Assembly (NCBI GenBank): GCA_012932865.1
Contig: SAXG01000012.1
Location: 806,001 to 870,000, forward strand
Length of the DNA stretch: 64,000 nucleotides
Direction: 5' to 3'
Source of the DNA: Amylostereum areolatum
Taxonomy: Eukaryota; Basidiomycota; Agaricomycetes; Russulales; Stereaceae
Shown here piece by piece: positions 11,247 through 21,947 of the stretch. Each line of letters starts with the position of its first letter. The first letter of the stretch is position 1. The notes beneath the pieces were generated by a model. The model was not told the origin of the DNA. It saw only the letters and a list, made by a program, of their open reading frames with translations, and ran no database searches. The position numbers were made by a program, and so were the translations under genes.

Positions 11247-13859
11247 ATGACGGATTCCGGTCCTCACCCCGATCCTGAACGTGTGCAACTGGCGTCTCGG
11301 CGACTATGTGATACCTTCGGTATCCCAGCGGTACACCCTTTCCAAGAAGAAACAGGGGTGCTCATCCTGAACAAAAAAAGCGTTATCCTGGACGTTCCAA
11401 CAGGCGGTGGCAAGACTCTCGCTTTCGCCTACCCGCTTTTCTATTATTGGTCCCCGACGGCCACAGACTCCGAGGCTACTTTGGCGAAGATCATTGTGGT
11501 CGTTAGCCCTCTCATTGCGCTCATGGAACAGCAGGTATGTAGCCAGCATCATGAACACAATTAACCATCTAATAGGGGTACTTGCCAGGCCAAGGATTTT
11601 GTGTCCAAAGGCATTCCGGCCGTCGCCATACACTCCGAGACTCCAGAGAGAGAGAAGCGGATGATTGTACGTATACTCTCAGTATATCATGCCTCCCTCT
11701 CACCGCACAATCGCTAGGAACTCGGGCAAGGGAAATACCGCATCGGAATAGTGGGTCCAGAGACGGCTCGCAGCAGCGCGTTCGGAAGTGCGGTATTTCA
11801 GGCCAAGGTCTTCCGCCGCGACGTGATCTGCATGGTCATTGATGAGGGGCATGCGATCTCAGAGTGGGGAACTGACGACTTCCGGCCAGAGTTCTCCAAC
11901 TTGGGCACACTTCGATCGCGGTTACCTCCTGGTACTCCCATTCTTGTCGCATCTGCGACTCTTCCTGCATCTGTTGTCGCCGACATTCAAGAGAAGCTTG
12001 GCCTGGATCAAGATGTTGCCCGTGTAATGGTGTCAAATGCAAAGCCTAACGTCGCGCTCTCAGTGCGAATTATGCAGCACCCGGAAGATACCATGGCCGA
12101 CCTTATAGCGTTGATCCCGAAGGATGCAGCATCACCCGAGGACATCCCCCCCACACTGGTTTATGTACAAGGTCGGACGGATGCCGAGGATGTCCAAGAC
12201 ACGCTTCGCGCACATGCAGAGACTGTGAACGTAGATCCCAGCACCATCGAGTTCTACCATCGCCATGTCGATTCAAGGCGAAAGGAGTATGTCCTTGACG
12301 CTCTCAAGGATGGACGAATCCGAATCGTCGCTGCGACGGATGCATTGGGCTGGGTACGAAGTCGTTTTTGTCTCCTCATCATCAATTTACTCTCTAACAT
12401 TTCTCCAGGGGTTGGACCTCAGAAACATCCAGCGCGTTGTTTTCTGGAAGGCCCCCAAAACATTTTGCTCTCTGGTGCAAAAAATCGGCCGCTGTGTCCG
12501 GGACTTTCAACAGATCGGAGAGGCGATTCTCATCGTCTCGGCGGGTTACCATGAAAAGCAACGTGTCATTGTCGACGCAGCGGAACTGGACAATCATTCG
12601 GGGCGAAGGCCAGGAAATGAAACGGTACCCAGGGATATCAACGCACGGCCTCTTCATGCCGATGAAGATGAGCCAATACGTCCCGAAACAACCGATGTCC
12701 AGCTGGACCGACAGGTTGGAAAACGGACCCGGTTCCACGGCGTCTTGGCTTCACGAGACGCGTTGTATTTGGCGAAGTACGTTTCAACAAAACATTGTCG
12801 TCGCGTGCCATGGGACGAGTTCTTTGAAAACTCGAAAAAGAGTGAGTGCTGACCTTGGTGTACGCATACCAGACTAACTAGCCAGCTATAGGAGCTTTAC
12901 CTATCCACGAGCCCTGGGCCACCGCTCCCTGCTGTGACAATTGCGAAGCTTCATCGTTTCGGATGGAGACTATCACGGTTGAAGATGATGCCCGCCTGAG
13001 GGCAGGCCGTCGGTCCCAGAGCAGTCGTGAGGTCCGAGATCGCGCAACAGCTGCTCTGATGTCTCTGCGCGAGCTCATAGTGGCGCGTGATTGGCCAGGA
13101 CAAGACATTATGACAGGGGCCGATATCATGAGCGACCAGGTCTTACAGCAGATTGCGTCGGGGGCGAGCTTTCTAGACACACATGCTAAGTTGAATGACC
13201 GTGTGCGTTGGCACTGGTCATTCAAGTATGCCGACGAGGTGTTGAACTGCTTGCAGTCAATCCTTACTGATGCTAACACCAACACGGACGCGGCGACGAA
13301 CGACCCTGTCGGTGCGGTGTTCACCAACGAGGTGCTCAGTGCCCTACATACCACAGTGGCCACCGTTCCTGAGAAAACTACCCGCGGACTCCTCAAACAG
13401 GTCTTCGACGAGTGCTCTGACCTGGTCGAGCATCTCATTGATGGTGCAGGCCAGCCACGGATACGCTCGATCAAGCGTGTGCCACCAGAGACAGTACGTG
13501 CTACGTGCTATCGAGATGTTCATTGCTGAGATTTAGTTGGATAGAATGTTATGTACCATGGTGCCGTCGATGTTCCTATGTCCGTTGGCAAGATCCGTAC
13601 ACGCATGCGGAAGGTTGGTGGTGGATACAACTCGCTGGTAGAGTTTCTGCATGACTGGCAACTGATCTCATTAAATTCTCGCAAAGTTTACGGGGACCAC
13701 AGTGCAGTCGCAAACAATGCAGATGAGGTGGAACATGTTGTCCTTCATAAGCTATACGAGTGCAGCCGGCGCGATCCTACCCTTCCCGGTGCCAATGAGG
13801 TTATTCAACTGGTTCAACTAGGTGCGTGCTACTACTTCCAGTCCCACAGCAACTATTGA
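11247..13859 (+). CDS. RecQ-like superfamily 2 DNA helicase of the transposon, copy 1
   Basis: An ATP-driven 3'-5' DNA helicase by family. Six exons (11247-11534, 11589-11666, 11718-12353, 12409-12841, 12892-13493, 13545-13859) join in frame to 783 aa; an in-frame ATG at 11169 would add 26 residues. Motif I is VPTGGGKTLAFAYP, close to the RecQ Walker A. Motif II is DEGHAISEWGTDDFRPEF, with Gly in place of the usual Ala of DEAH. Motif III is VASATLPAS. Motif IV contains LVYVQGRTDAEDVQ. Motif V, across an intron, is VAATDALGWGLDLRNIQ. Motif VI is QKIGRCVRD. A Cys pair CCDNC follows, where RecQ proteins carry a zinc site. The C-terminal about 300 residues are unrecognised. Its stop overlaps the last codons of the convergent DUF6589 gene by 7 bp. 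It probably helps strand separation or repair during transposition; this is inference. Confidence 0.92.
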
Positions 13860-16800
13860 AAAAAAAATTCGTCGCTAGCTGCATCCTCATCGCCATCACC
13901 GACAGGTGCCCAATCCATGTCCCCACCTGGAGCACCAGAGTCGATGATCCCACTTGTCACCGAAGGTCCTGGCCCGTCTGCACATGCATCATCCTCCATA
14001 TCAGAGTCGTCCTCTAGGCCTTGAGGGTACGCCTCGATTTCTTCGACAATGCTAATGGCTTGTGCTAAAATATGATCCGCTAGACCATGAAACTCCTCAT
14101 CGTCGACAGCAAGGTCCTCCTGAGATGGATGTTCGTCCTCAGGCTCCTCTCCATCACCTAGATCACTGTCGTGGTCACCTCCATCATTGATACCAAACCC
14201 GTCAAATGTTTCTCCAGGCGCTTCATCCGCAAGGTTTGGATCATCGTTGGTGTGCGGGGATACACTAGATTGGCTTGCGGTCATCTCCTGTGGAACACCG
14301 CAGTTCTTCATGCGACGAGTGGGGGTGCGGAACGCCTGAAATGCCTTCGGATTGTCGGGGTATTTTGTGCCGAGGTGGAAGAGGTCGCGCACAGGTTGAA
14401 TTGCGTGTTTCGATGGACGATTTGCAACGTATACTTGTAGCTTTTGCACTCCAATCTCATCCGACAACTTGGCTTTCTCCTCGTCGCTTTTTGGAGAGGT
14501 GTGGCTGACACCGTACTCGGGTATCTTGTATGCCTTCTGCACAGTACGCATGATATCACGGAGCGTGAATATGCATACAGTAATCATTGAGAGCCATTTC
14601 CAGCTCTTGTTGACACCCTTTGCATTGTATATAACCTGTAGAAAAGTGCAACATTATAATCTTACTGACCATGCGAAGAGAAAACAAAGGTGTATCAACC
14701 TTGGCCCAAAAATTCTGATGCTCTTGGAGCAAGTCCACCTCTTTGAAGCCATCGGGATGTCCTGAGAGGTTAACCAGCCAGTTATACAGGAAGAGAAGCC
14801 TAGTAGGATGTGAATACTAAGTGATCATATAGGGTCATGGACGAGCACTGCCAGCTTACCGGAGCTTCTCAGGATATGTGGCTAAACGGCGGAGAGTCTC
14901 AAAGATGATGTCCGCATACTTTGGCATGGATCCACTTCCGCGCATGATGATCCCCCATACCCGCAATGCATTGACCACACATCCAATATCCCCTCGCTTG
15001 ATTGCACGTGCAAAGACGATGTAGTATAGTGCATCACGGTTATAGAGAATGTTGTTTTCCAGTGAGTAATCACGTCGGTCCTCGGGGAGCTTTCGAAGCA
15101 CATCGACAGCTGCCGTTGAGAAGAGCTCATGCTTGACGGTCTCGCTCACCCGTTTGAAATCTTCAAGTGACACTGTGGCTGCCCAATCTTGCAAATCAGG
15201 ATGACCGCAGTGAATACGAAATGCGTCAATGACATGCGCGGGGAGGGAGATGCTGATGAGCTCATGTGATGGTGCCCATGGTGTTGATTTCTTTGCTTTC
15301 CAACCTGCCGAAAAGGCTTTCCGTTGTAGGAAGCCATTCTCCCAGCACAAGCCGCCTGCCCATTCTGAATTCGGCTTCCCCCAGTGCTCATTTGCAACGG
15401 CTCGTGTAATTGCCATCTTCCCATGAAAGAGTCCAAAGCGGCGGACAAGATGGTTGGTGGCCGCCACGGTTTCGGGATCGCTATTTCGGCGTGCGGCTTC
15501 AATCTTTTTAGACAGAGTCCGTTAGCAATGACAGTAGACACAACGGGACCATTGCAAGCCCTACCTTGTCAGATAGAAGTACCGTCAGAAGGTCACCGTC
15601 TGCAAAGAACAGGCCATGCTTCTTGAGGAATGCATCGTCCACTCCAAGGTCGGAAGAGAATGTGCGAAGTAACTCTATTGTGCCATCAATCGATGACTCG
15701 TCGATCTCGCGCGCTGGCATTGGCATTGGCTCGGTCTTGTGGACTGGGATCTGGAGAACAACGGGCGGTCCACCGAGTTCCTCTCGCAGGCGACCAAGAC
15801 CTGGGATATTCTCGAGTGCGAGCTCCTGTAGCTGCCAGAGACAATATGTTGAAAATTCCGCGGCCTGTGTTGCAGTGGGAAGGACATCCTCTGGGTTATA
15901 GTCCAGAAGTGGCCGACGACTGGTCCGTGGCGGTTTCATTTCTAGGGGAAGTGTTCCGTGTGCGACACGCCCATCGGGAGATGAAGGGTCGTAAACCGGG
16001 ATCAGTGTGGCCGTCGTTCCGTTATCGAAATGGTTGCGGTTGTTGAAACGTTGCTCTCCAACGCGAAATGGTATATTGATGTTGTCCCATACAATCCCGC
16101 ACATCTGTGTCGCGAGGATCTTCCGGTACCGCTCAACTCCCTCCTGCGAGAGCATTTTGACGTGTGAGATGGCGGTCGTGTAGGAGACGGATAATCCTGC
16201 ATGCGCGAGGACCTCTATTACACGCTTGGCTGCTCCGGAGGCTAGAAGGAAGAGGCCGATGACACGCTGAAATGCCGTAGATTTGCGTGACTGAAGAACA
16301 GCCATCATAGCGGCCACTGTTGTAAATATCTGGTGCACATTAGAATGGGAGGACAATGGAGTCTTTAGAATGGACACACCATGGTGGGATCGCGCCCTTC
16401 CACACCGTGTCGCGTGGAGGGTACAGCAACGTCCTCGAGTAGTTTCCAAAGTGTCGGAGCAACAGTCTTGATCCTCTCGGCCAGCTCGTCCATTGAGAAC
16501 TCCTGCAACAGATCCGTGATGGTATTGTACCACTTGTTGGCGAATAAGTTCTTCAGAGCCTTGCCTTCCATCTGCAGAGTCGACGAGACAATGTTCAAGC
16601 TCGCATTTGTGGCTTGCTCGGGTGCACGCGCGGCAATCCTCTCAATGAGTTCCTCACCATGTTGCTGGCAGTAGATAGTGACACGAGACGAGAGCTGCTG
16701 ATCCTTGGATGTGAAGAGAGAGTCCATGAAGTCGCCAAAGTTCTTGAATCCGTGGCCACCATCATCTTCGTCGGTCATCATATCCTGCAGTACACGAGAA

Positions 16801-17375
16801 ACGCGTTCGTTCCGCTTCTTCTCTTCGGCTTTCTCTTGTGCTTCGCGTTCACGGATCTTTGCTGCTCGAATAGTCTCTGGTGCTTCCCAAAATACAAACC
16901 CTGCGGGAGGCTGTATTGGGCCTGTGGGTGTCCGAGACGATGTTGTGGCATGATATTGTCGAGCAAGCGGGGATGACTCGGACAGCAGTCCAGCCGGGGA
17001 CGAGGGTGGATCGGGAGGGGATGAAGGAGCTTGCAGAGGAGACTCATCGTTATATCCCATGCCAGCATTTGACGGCCCCTCCGCTGTTGAGCTCGAAGCC
17101 TGAGGCCGAAAAGATGGCCCAGGTGCCTTCCGGATATGCTGGACAAAGTCAGTTCCTGTGAACTTCCTCTTCACTGGACGGCCAGCCTTCTTCTCACTGA
17201 ACAGAACACTGAGAGGAGACTCTACATCATCTTGCGTGTCATTCGCTGGTGTGCGGGGGGAGCCAGGATTGGCCTCATGCGTATGGGTGTGCATAGGGGT
17301 GCTCGTGTCCGAGATTGCTGGGTTGGGTGCCGAAGTTGAGGGTTGGGGACTTGATAATGACCGTGGATGGAGCAT
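13853..17375 (-). CDS. DUF6589-family protein, proposed transposase, copy 1
   Basis: Five exons (17375-16380, 16329-15565, 15503-14860, 14799-14700, 14635-13853) join in frame to 1,095 aa. Start ATG is 17375-17373 (MLHPRSLSSPQPS). Residues 1-200 are Ser/Pro-rich and disordered, with an AT-hook-like GRPVKRK and a Glu/Arg-rich coiled segment near 190-215. The rest matches the DUF6589 family of Agaricomycetes as I know it: IVWDNINIPFRVGEQRF with NGTTATLIPVYD, then LFFADGDLLTVLL, FGLFHGKMAITRAV, GDIGCVVNALRVWG, and NWLVNLSGHPDGF followed by DLLQEHQNFWAK. The Asp in WDN, an Asp in DGD and the Glu in QEH are spaced like a DDE catalytic triad; that is my inference. The C-terminal about 130 residues are very acidic. 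The family has no established function. Being the only other gene inside the inverted repeats, it is the best transposase candidate. Confidence 0.88.
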
Positions 17376-17474
17376 GATAGACGTTTGGTATGATAAATGA
17401 ACGTTTTTATTGTTCAATGACGACGGAGGGTGTAGCGGTAGGTCGAGAGCGCGGAAATCGCGAGCTGAATTTCA

Positions 17475-17588
17475 CTAAGTCTCGTCAATCCCGTGGGAAC
17501 TTTTTGCCTCTACTATCACGCGACCGTTCAACTCCAGTCCCTGCACCGACGTGATGTTTCCGGCTCGGGCAGGACTGGTTCGAGTCTA
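17475..17588 (-). repeat. Right terminal inverted repeat, copy 1
   Basis: Reverse complement of the left end with scattered mismatches. The outer 17 bp (17572-17588) are perfect. It also folds back: 17534-17544 pairs with 17569-17578 with one bulged base, in the same place as the left-end stem although the loop sequence differs. Confidence 0.88.
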
Positions 17589-17597
17589 AAGTAATCC
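17589..17597. repeat. 9-bp target-site duplication, right side of copy 1
   Basis: AAGTAATCC, identical to 10816-10824. Confidence 0.95.
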
Positions 17598-18805
17598 TGT
17601 CAATCGTACTTACATGCCTACCCCCAATGCGTAGTGACTCGCGTAACCCAACACCTCCGAAAGGATGGCCAACAGATATTCGGTTCCTTCACGAACTCTG
17701 TTACCATCCGTCGATTCCTCCCCATGTCGCAGCTTTCCTTCACGGCAAGGATGGACCCTACGTCTAGTCTGCTTTTCTCCGCGACGCGCTTGTCGAGTGA
17801 TAGGGGGAGCTCGCTGATTGGCTGAGAGGACTTATCGAGACAGGTTACCACAGAGAAATATTGTTTAGACTAACTGATCTGAGTTGACGACGAGACGCAA
17901 ACCAAACGAGTTAATGGCAGTCGAGACATCGACGGCTACTGGTACATTTACCTCTTTATTGTCATTCAACATGTTCCCGCCTTAGCTTAGAAAGTTCAAA
18001 CAGAGACCGCGCTTTCCACGCGCGATAAACAAAAGTCGCAGTGTTCTTCGAGTCCTGGGAGCTTTCTTGGAGCTACCCTGGCTCATGATAAAACGGTAGC
18101 ACGAGGCGACGCAAGGTGCGTATGCATATCCTACACAGCATCCTTTCGAGTAAAAAAGGCCAATCGAGTTGTGGATGCCTCGCTACTCGTGGTTGACTCG
18201 AAGGCCCACCGACGCTACAGGTGTCAGCAGGCCTTCGAGATCCCTATACTTTCTCCACTGGATCCGCAGCGGATACACTGGCACTTCGTACCATGTCCCA
18301 AGGTCTCAACCCTCATCCACAACTTACAAAATACATGAAGCCTTTGGAAGAAGAATGATGGAGGAGCTGCCGAGGCCCGAGTCGGGAATACCATAGGTAC
18401 ATTTTCATCTTGTTGACTTGAGAGATTCAGCCTCTCGAGTCCGAGAATATGCCGACATACTTACATCGGAAGGCGTGGTGTACTACTGGACCCTACTCAG
18501 TAACTCAACTTGAGCTTGATCATGGTTCACTGGTTTATATTAGTGCTCCATTTTTATTTAAACTTCAAGCCTTGTGCTCCTCCCACATATGAGTTCTTTT
18601 CCATAATGAATCAGATTGGACTTGGAAGAAACCAACGTATTGTGCTCGGAGGGTGTTCAGCTCGACGCTTGTTGGACATTAGACAGATTCTGCTTTCCAG
18701 TGCACGTGACATGCCGAAGCTCGGCAATCACAATTCCCTCGCGCACTCGGTAACACCCACCGTAATGAAAGCAGACGCCAGATAAGAGGATCCTGAGCCT
18801 GAGAA
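17598..18805. other. Intergenic, 1.2 kb
   Basis: Before the transposon arrived this sequence was continuous with the CK2 alpha promoter, so it may hold displaced upstream elements of that gene. It should also hold the start and first exon of the SET-domain gene, which I could not place. No repeat or RNA gene recognised. Confidence 0.35.
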
Positions 18806-19282
18806 GTGTTGACGAAATATCTCGTCTGCCTTGGGGAGACTACCTACGTCCCGCTTCCAGAGCCTCGCGCCGTCGTCTGCACCATCAAACAAATATCAGC
18901 ACCATCACACCCAGCATCAGGACAGAATGGGTTGTTCGCTTCGCGAAAAATATCAGCACGAACATATATTTTGGATTACATAGGACAGGTGCACTGTGAG
19001 GATAGGCCTGAATCCAGCTACGACCTATCCCTGTATCGGTCCCAAGACGGTCTCAATGTGGGCGTCGACGCGACGTTCATGGGTAACGAGGCACGCTTCA
19101 TCAACGACTATCGGGGAATCCGGGGCAAACCCAACGCTGAATTTCGAGAAAGACGGACGGCGACGGGGGAGCTAAGGATGTGCGTGTGGAGTTTGGCGGA
19201 GCCAGTAAAGAAGGGGGACGAGATTGTGGTGTCATATGGGAAGGCATGGTGGAAGGCTAGAACATCCGAGTCGACGCTTTAA
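18806..19282 (+). CDS. SET-domain protein, 5' end not resolved
   Basis: SET domains usually transfer methyl groups from S-adenosylmethionine to lysines. The visible exon codes, in order, GQNGLFASRKISARTYILDY (the start of a SET domain), SSYDLSLYRSQDGLNVGVDA, FMGNEARFINDYRG (equivalent of the catalytic-site RFINHSC motif, with DY where His-Ser is usual) and KKGDEIVVSYGKAWW (equivalent of the GEEL.DYG end). It ends at TAA 19280-19282. There is no ATG before the domain in this frame, so the gene must begin in an upstream exon. The coordinates given are the open frame only. The domain is compact, without pre-SET cysteines in view. It may act on histones or on another protein; the sequence does not decide. 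Confidence 0.8.
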   Translation: MLTKYLVCLGETTYVPLPEPRAVVCTIKQISAPSHPASGQNGLFASRKISARTYILDYIGQVHCEDRPESSYDLSLYRSQDGLNVGVDATFMGNEARFINDYRGIRGKPNAEFRERRTATGELRMCVWSLAEPVKKGDEIVVSYGKAWWKARTSESTL

Positions 19283-20148
19283 CGTTGTGACGGGAATCGG
19301 GAGACGGTCTCCGTAGCAGTGGTAAGCAGTCCGTTACTTAAAGTGGTGGTAGCCGACCTAACTCTCTGCAGTGTCCGTTGGTGCCACGGGTCAGCGTTAG
19401 AGTATGCAGCCGGGGCTTGGATGTCATGGACGGATTAGAAGTCGGATATTCTAAAAAAACTGGCCCAGTGGGCCGAGGTGGACGCAGTCGCGATCCTGCT
19501 TGACTTCGTACCAGGACCTGGACCAGTGTGATTTACGCACGAAATGAGTTTTTAGGAGAGGCGGAAAAATAGAAACGCGAGTACCTTGAAGATGCTCTTA
19601 CAATTGCAGAAGCACGAGACGGCCGTGGTTCTGATGCATAGCGCAGGGTATTGATGACGTCCACGCTTGCCGCATACCGGTACGGGCACACGTGTAAGGT
19701 GTTCGGAAGGCTTGACAATCGAGCAGGTCAGGATGGAGATAATGAACGGATAAAGCGCGAAGCCGATCACGTACATGAGCACGATGAAGGCGGGGTCAAC
19801 TTGCTACTTACCAGCCTGCAGGGTCCATCAGAAAAAACGGAGGGAAAAATCCTGGACACAGGGCGAGGAAATAGCATTGGCCAGCAGGTACGCGCTCACC
19901 TCATATTTATGGGAGGTCTGCGAGAATGGCGACTCCATAATGACGGCTTGCCAGAGAGTTGAAGCTTGAAGCTTGAAGGCAAAGAAGAGGACGTGGACTG
20001 GCACGCCGCTGTCCTGTCCCGTCGCGGTGCACGTGAATGGCCAAACAGAGACCAAACTTGGAGCGCGTCGTGGGCCTGAGAGCTCGACGGTCGGCGAGAG
20101 AGCTCACCCTCGCGGCGGTCATTATTCCCTCTTACTCGTAATATCTTC
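19283..20148. other. Intergenic, 0.87 kb
   Basis: 3' flank of the SET gene and promoter of MDJ1. The minus strand near 19690-19780 can encode a hydrophobic run (LMYVIGFALYPFIISILTC) that resembles a membrane helix, but I could not build a gene around it. A small direct repeat GAAGCTT occurs at about 19964-19976. Confidence 0.3.
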
Positions 20149-21947
20149 ATGTCTTCTCGTCTGTCCTCCTCAGGAATCTCCTCCTTCATTTCTTTTCACT
20201 CTTGCGCTCGCCTTCCCTCCAATTCGTGGCCTAGGTGTCGCCAAATATGTCACCTGTCCCGGTCCACTTCTTTACCCTCAGCCAACACATCCACGACGTA
20301 CTTTGGCAAGGTAAAAACCCTGCACCTCTGCGACACCATACGTACTTACTCTCAGTGGTAGCGTCGATTTCACTCGTCGCGACCAAACCTTGCACCCAAA
20401 GACCCATACGCAGTGCTGGGTGTGAAAAAGGATGCTAGCCCTGCCGATATCAAGAAGGTCTACTTTTCGGTGCGCCAATGTTATACGTCACCCTGTTTTA
20501 AGGCCCTAAAATAGCGCAACAGTTGGCACGAAAGTTCCATCCCGACACAAACCCCGATAAAAATGCCCAGGGAAAGTTTGTCGAAATACAAGAGGCTTAC
20601 GATGTGAGTCCTTCCGGCTGTCCGATCGTCGCAAGTTATTCATATGGTTTCTCCGACGTCCACAGATTCTGAAAGATGAGAAGAAGCGCGCTGCATACGA
20701 CCAGTACGGCGCAGCTTCCCAGCAACCGGGCTTCGACCCGGATGCATTCAGCCGTGCTCGAAATCCTTTCGGGGGAGGGAGCGGGTTTGGTGGATTTCAA
20801 AATTTCGGCGGCGGATTCAGCGGTGCGGGTGGTGCGGGTGGCCAAGCTGATCTTTTCGAGCAACTCTTTGGTGCGTTTGGTGGTAGACCGCGTGGCCGAG
20901 GTCCCGAAAGCGTTCGTGGCGAAGACATCAATGTCTCGATTGGGTTGAGCTTCATGGATGCGGCAAAGGGGACCTCGAAGACCGTTAACGTCACTCCTGT
21001 TGTCGATTGCGGAACTTGCAGCGGGACCGGGCTGAAGACTGGGGCTAAACGTACCACCTGTTCGACCTGTGGGGGAACCGGAACTAGAACCTTCGTCATC
21101 GACAGTGGGTTCCAAATGGCCAGCACCTGCCCGACGTGTCAGGGGGTGGGAAGCACCATTCCACGAGGGAGCTCTTGTGGGGGGTGTGGGGGTGTGGGCA
21201 AAGTGCGGGAAAGGCGGAACACCAAAGTTGACATCCCTGCAGGTAGGTTGTCTTCCTTCAACTGTGGGTGCAAGTGTTTTATATGGGTTTGGCGTACAGG
21301 TATTGAAGACGGCATGGTTGTTCGCGTTCCGAAGGGGGGCGATGTTTCGATGGACGGCAAAGGCGCAACCGGGGATTTACTAGTCCACGTCAAGATCTCA
21401 CCCTCGAAAACTTTCCGGCGTCAAGGCCCCAACCTTTACCATGAGGCCCGCATACCTCTTCATACGGCCCTTTTGGGTGGACGAGTTCGTGTGCCTACCT
21501 TGGACGGCGATGTTGACGTCCGGGTGCCGAGCGGGACACAGCACGGGGAGGAAATGGTGCTGAAAGGACGCGGACTGCCTATCCTATATCGCGATGACAA
21601 GGGAGATTTGTTTGTCACCTTCGGAGTGCAACTGCCCAGGTGCGTGAGCTAGCGGCCGATAGATATCGAAAGTATTCATGTTTTCTCGGTCCAGATCTCT
21701 TACCGCACGTCAACGTGAACTCCTGCAACAATACGCTGACGACGTGGAGGGCAGAAGCACGGGGCCGTCGAAGAAGACCCGAGCAGACGCCCCCGCGGCT
21801 TCGACTAACGGTGACTCAACGTCGTATCGAGAGGCCGAAGCTTCCGTCGATCATGACCACGGTACGGCGTCTTTTCATCCCCCGTCGTCGCAGTCTACGG
21901 ACGACGGGTGGCTGTCTCGTGCGTGGAGAAGGCTTACTGGGTCTTGA
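20149..21947 (+). CDS. MDJ1: Mitochondrial DnaJ (Hsp40) chaperone Mdj1
   Basis: Co-chaperone of mitochondrial Hsp70 in the matrix. Six exons (20149-20310, 20362-20469, 20523-20603, 20666-21242, 21300-21639, 21695-21947) sum to 506 aa in frame. The first 60 residues are rich in Ser and Arg without acidic residues, and exon 2 opens with RRFHSSRP, a typical matrix presequence. The J domain follows (PYAVLGVKKDASPADIKK, then KFHPDTNPDKN with the HPD motif), then a Gly/Phe-rich region, four zinc-binding CxxCxGxG repeats (CGTCSGTG, CSTCGGTG, CPTCQGVG, CGGCGGVG), and the C-terminal peptide-binding domain (GDLLVHVKISPSKTFRRQG, GDLFVTFGVQLPR). The last 80 residues are a polar tail ending DDGWLSRAWRRLTGS. 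This is a class I DnaJ with all parts intact. Confidence 0.96.

Larger units (their letters stand above)
10825..17588. mobile_element. RecQ-helicase / DUF6589 DNA transposon, copy 1 (6,764 bp)
   Basis: A complete element. Its tips are perfect 17-bp inverted repeats (TAGACTCGAACCAGTCC at the left, the reverse complement at the right) within imperfect terminal repeats of about 115 bp, and a perfect 9-bp target duplication surrounds it. It holds two intact convergent genes and nothing else: the helicase (11247-13859, plus) and the DUF6589 protein (13853-17375, minus). Long inverted repeats plus a 9-bp duplication are the hallmark of Mutator-like cut-and-paste elements. Copy 2 lies 13,719 bp to the right in the same orientation and differs at only three sites that I found. 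The insertion is between the CK2 alpha promoter and whatever lay upstream. Transposition is inferred from ends, duplication and copy number, not from a recognised classical transposase. Confidence 0.95.

Noticed and set aside
11247..13859. Telomere-linked RecQ helicase of a subtelomere
   Set aside because: Fungal subtelomeres often carry such genes, but there are no telomeric repeats in the window and both copies lie within defined transposon ends among housekeeping genes.
10825..17588. Helitron (because of the helicase)
   Set aside because: Helitrons have no inverted repeats or target duplication and carry a Rep-helicase fusion. Here there are long inverted repeats, a 9-bp duplication and a stand-alone RecQ-like helicase.
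10825..17588. Starship or Crypton type element
   Set aside because: No tyrosine recombinase gene. Both internal genes are accounted for, and the target duplication implies a DDE-type mechanism.
20636..21115. Minus-strand frame of 159 codons
   Set aside because: It is the shadow of the MDJ1 Gly-rich and zinc-finger exon.
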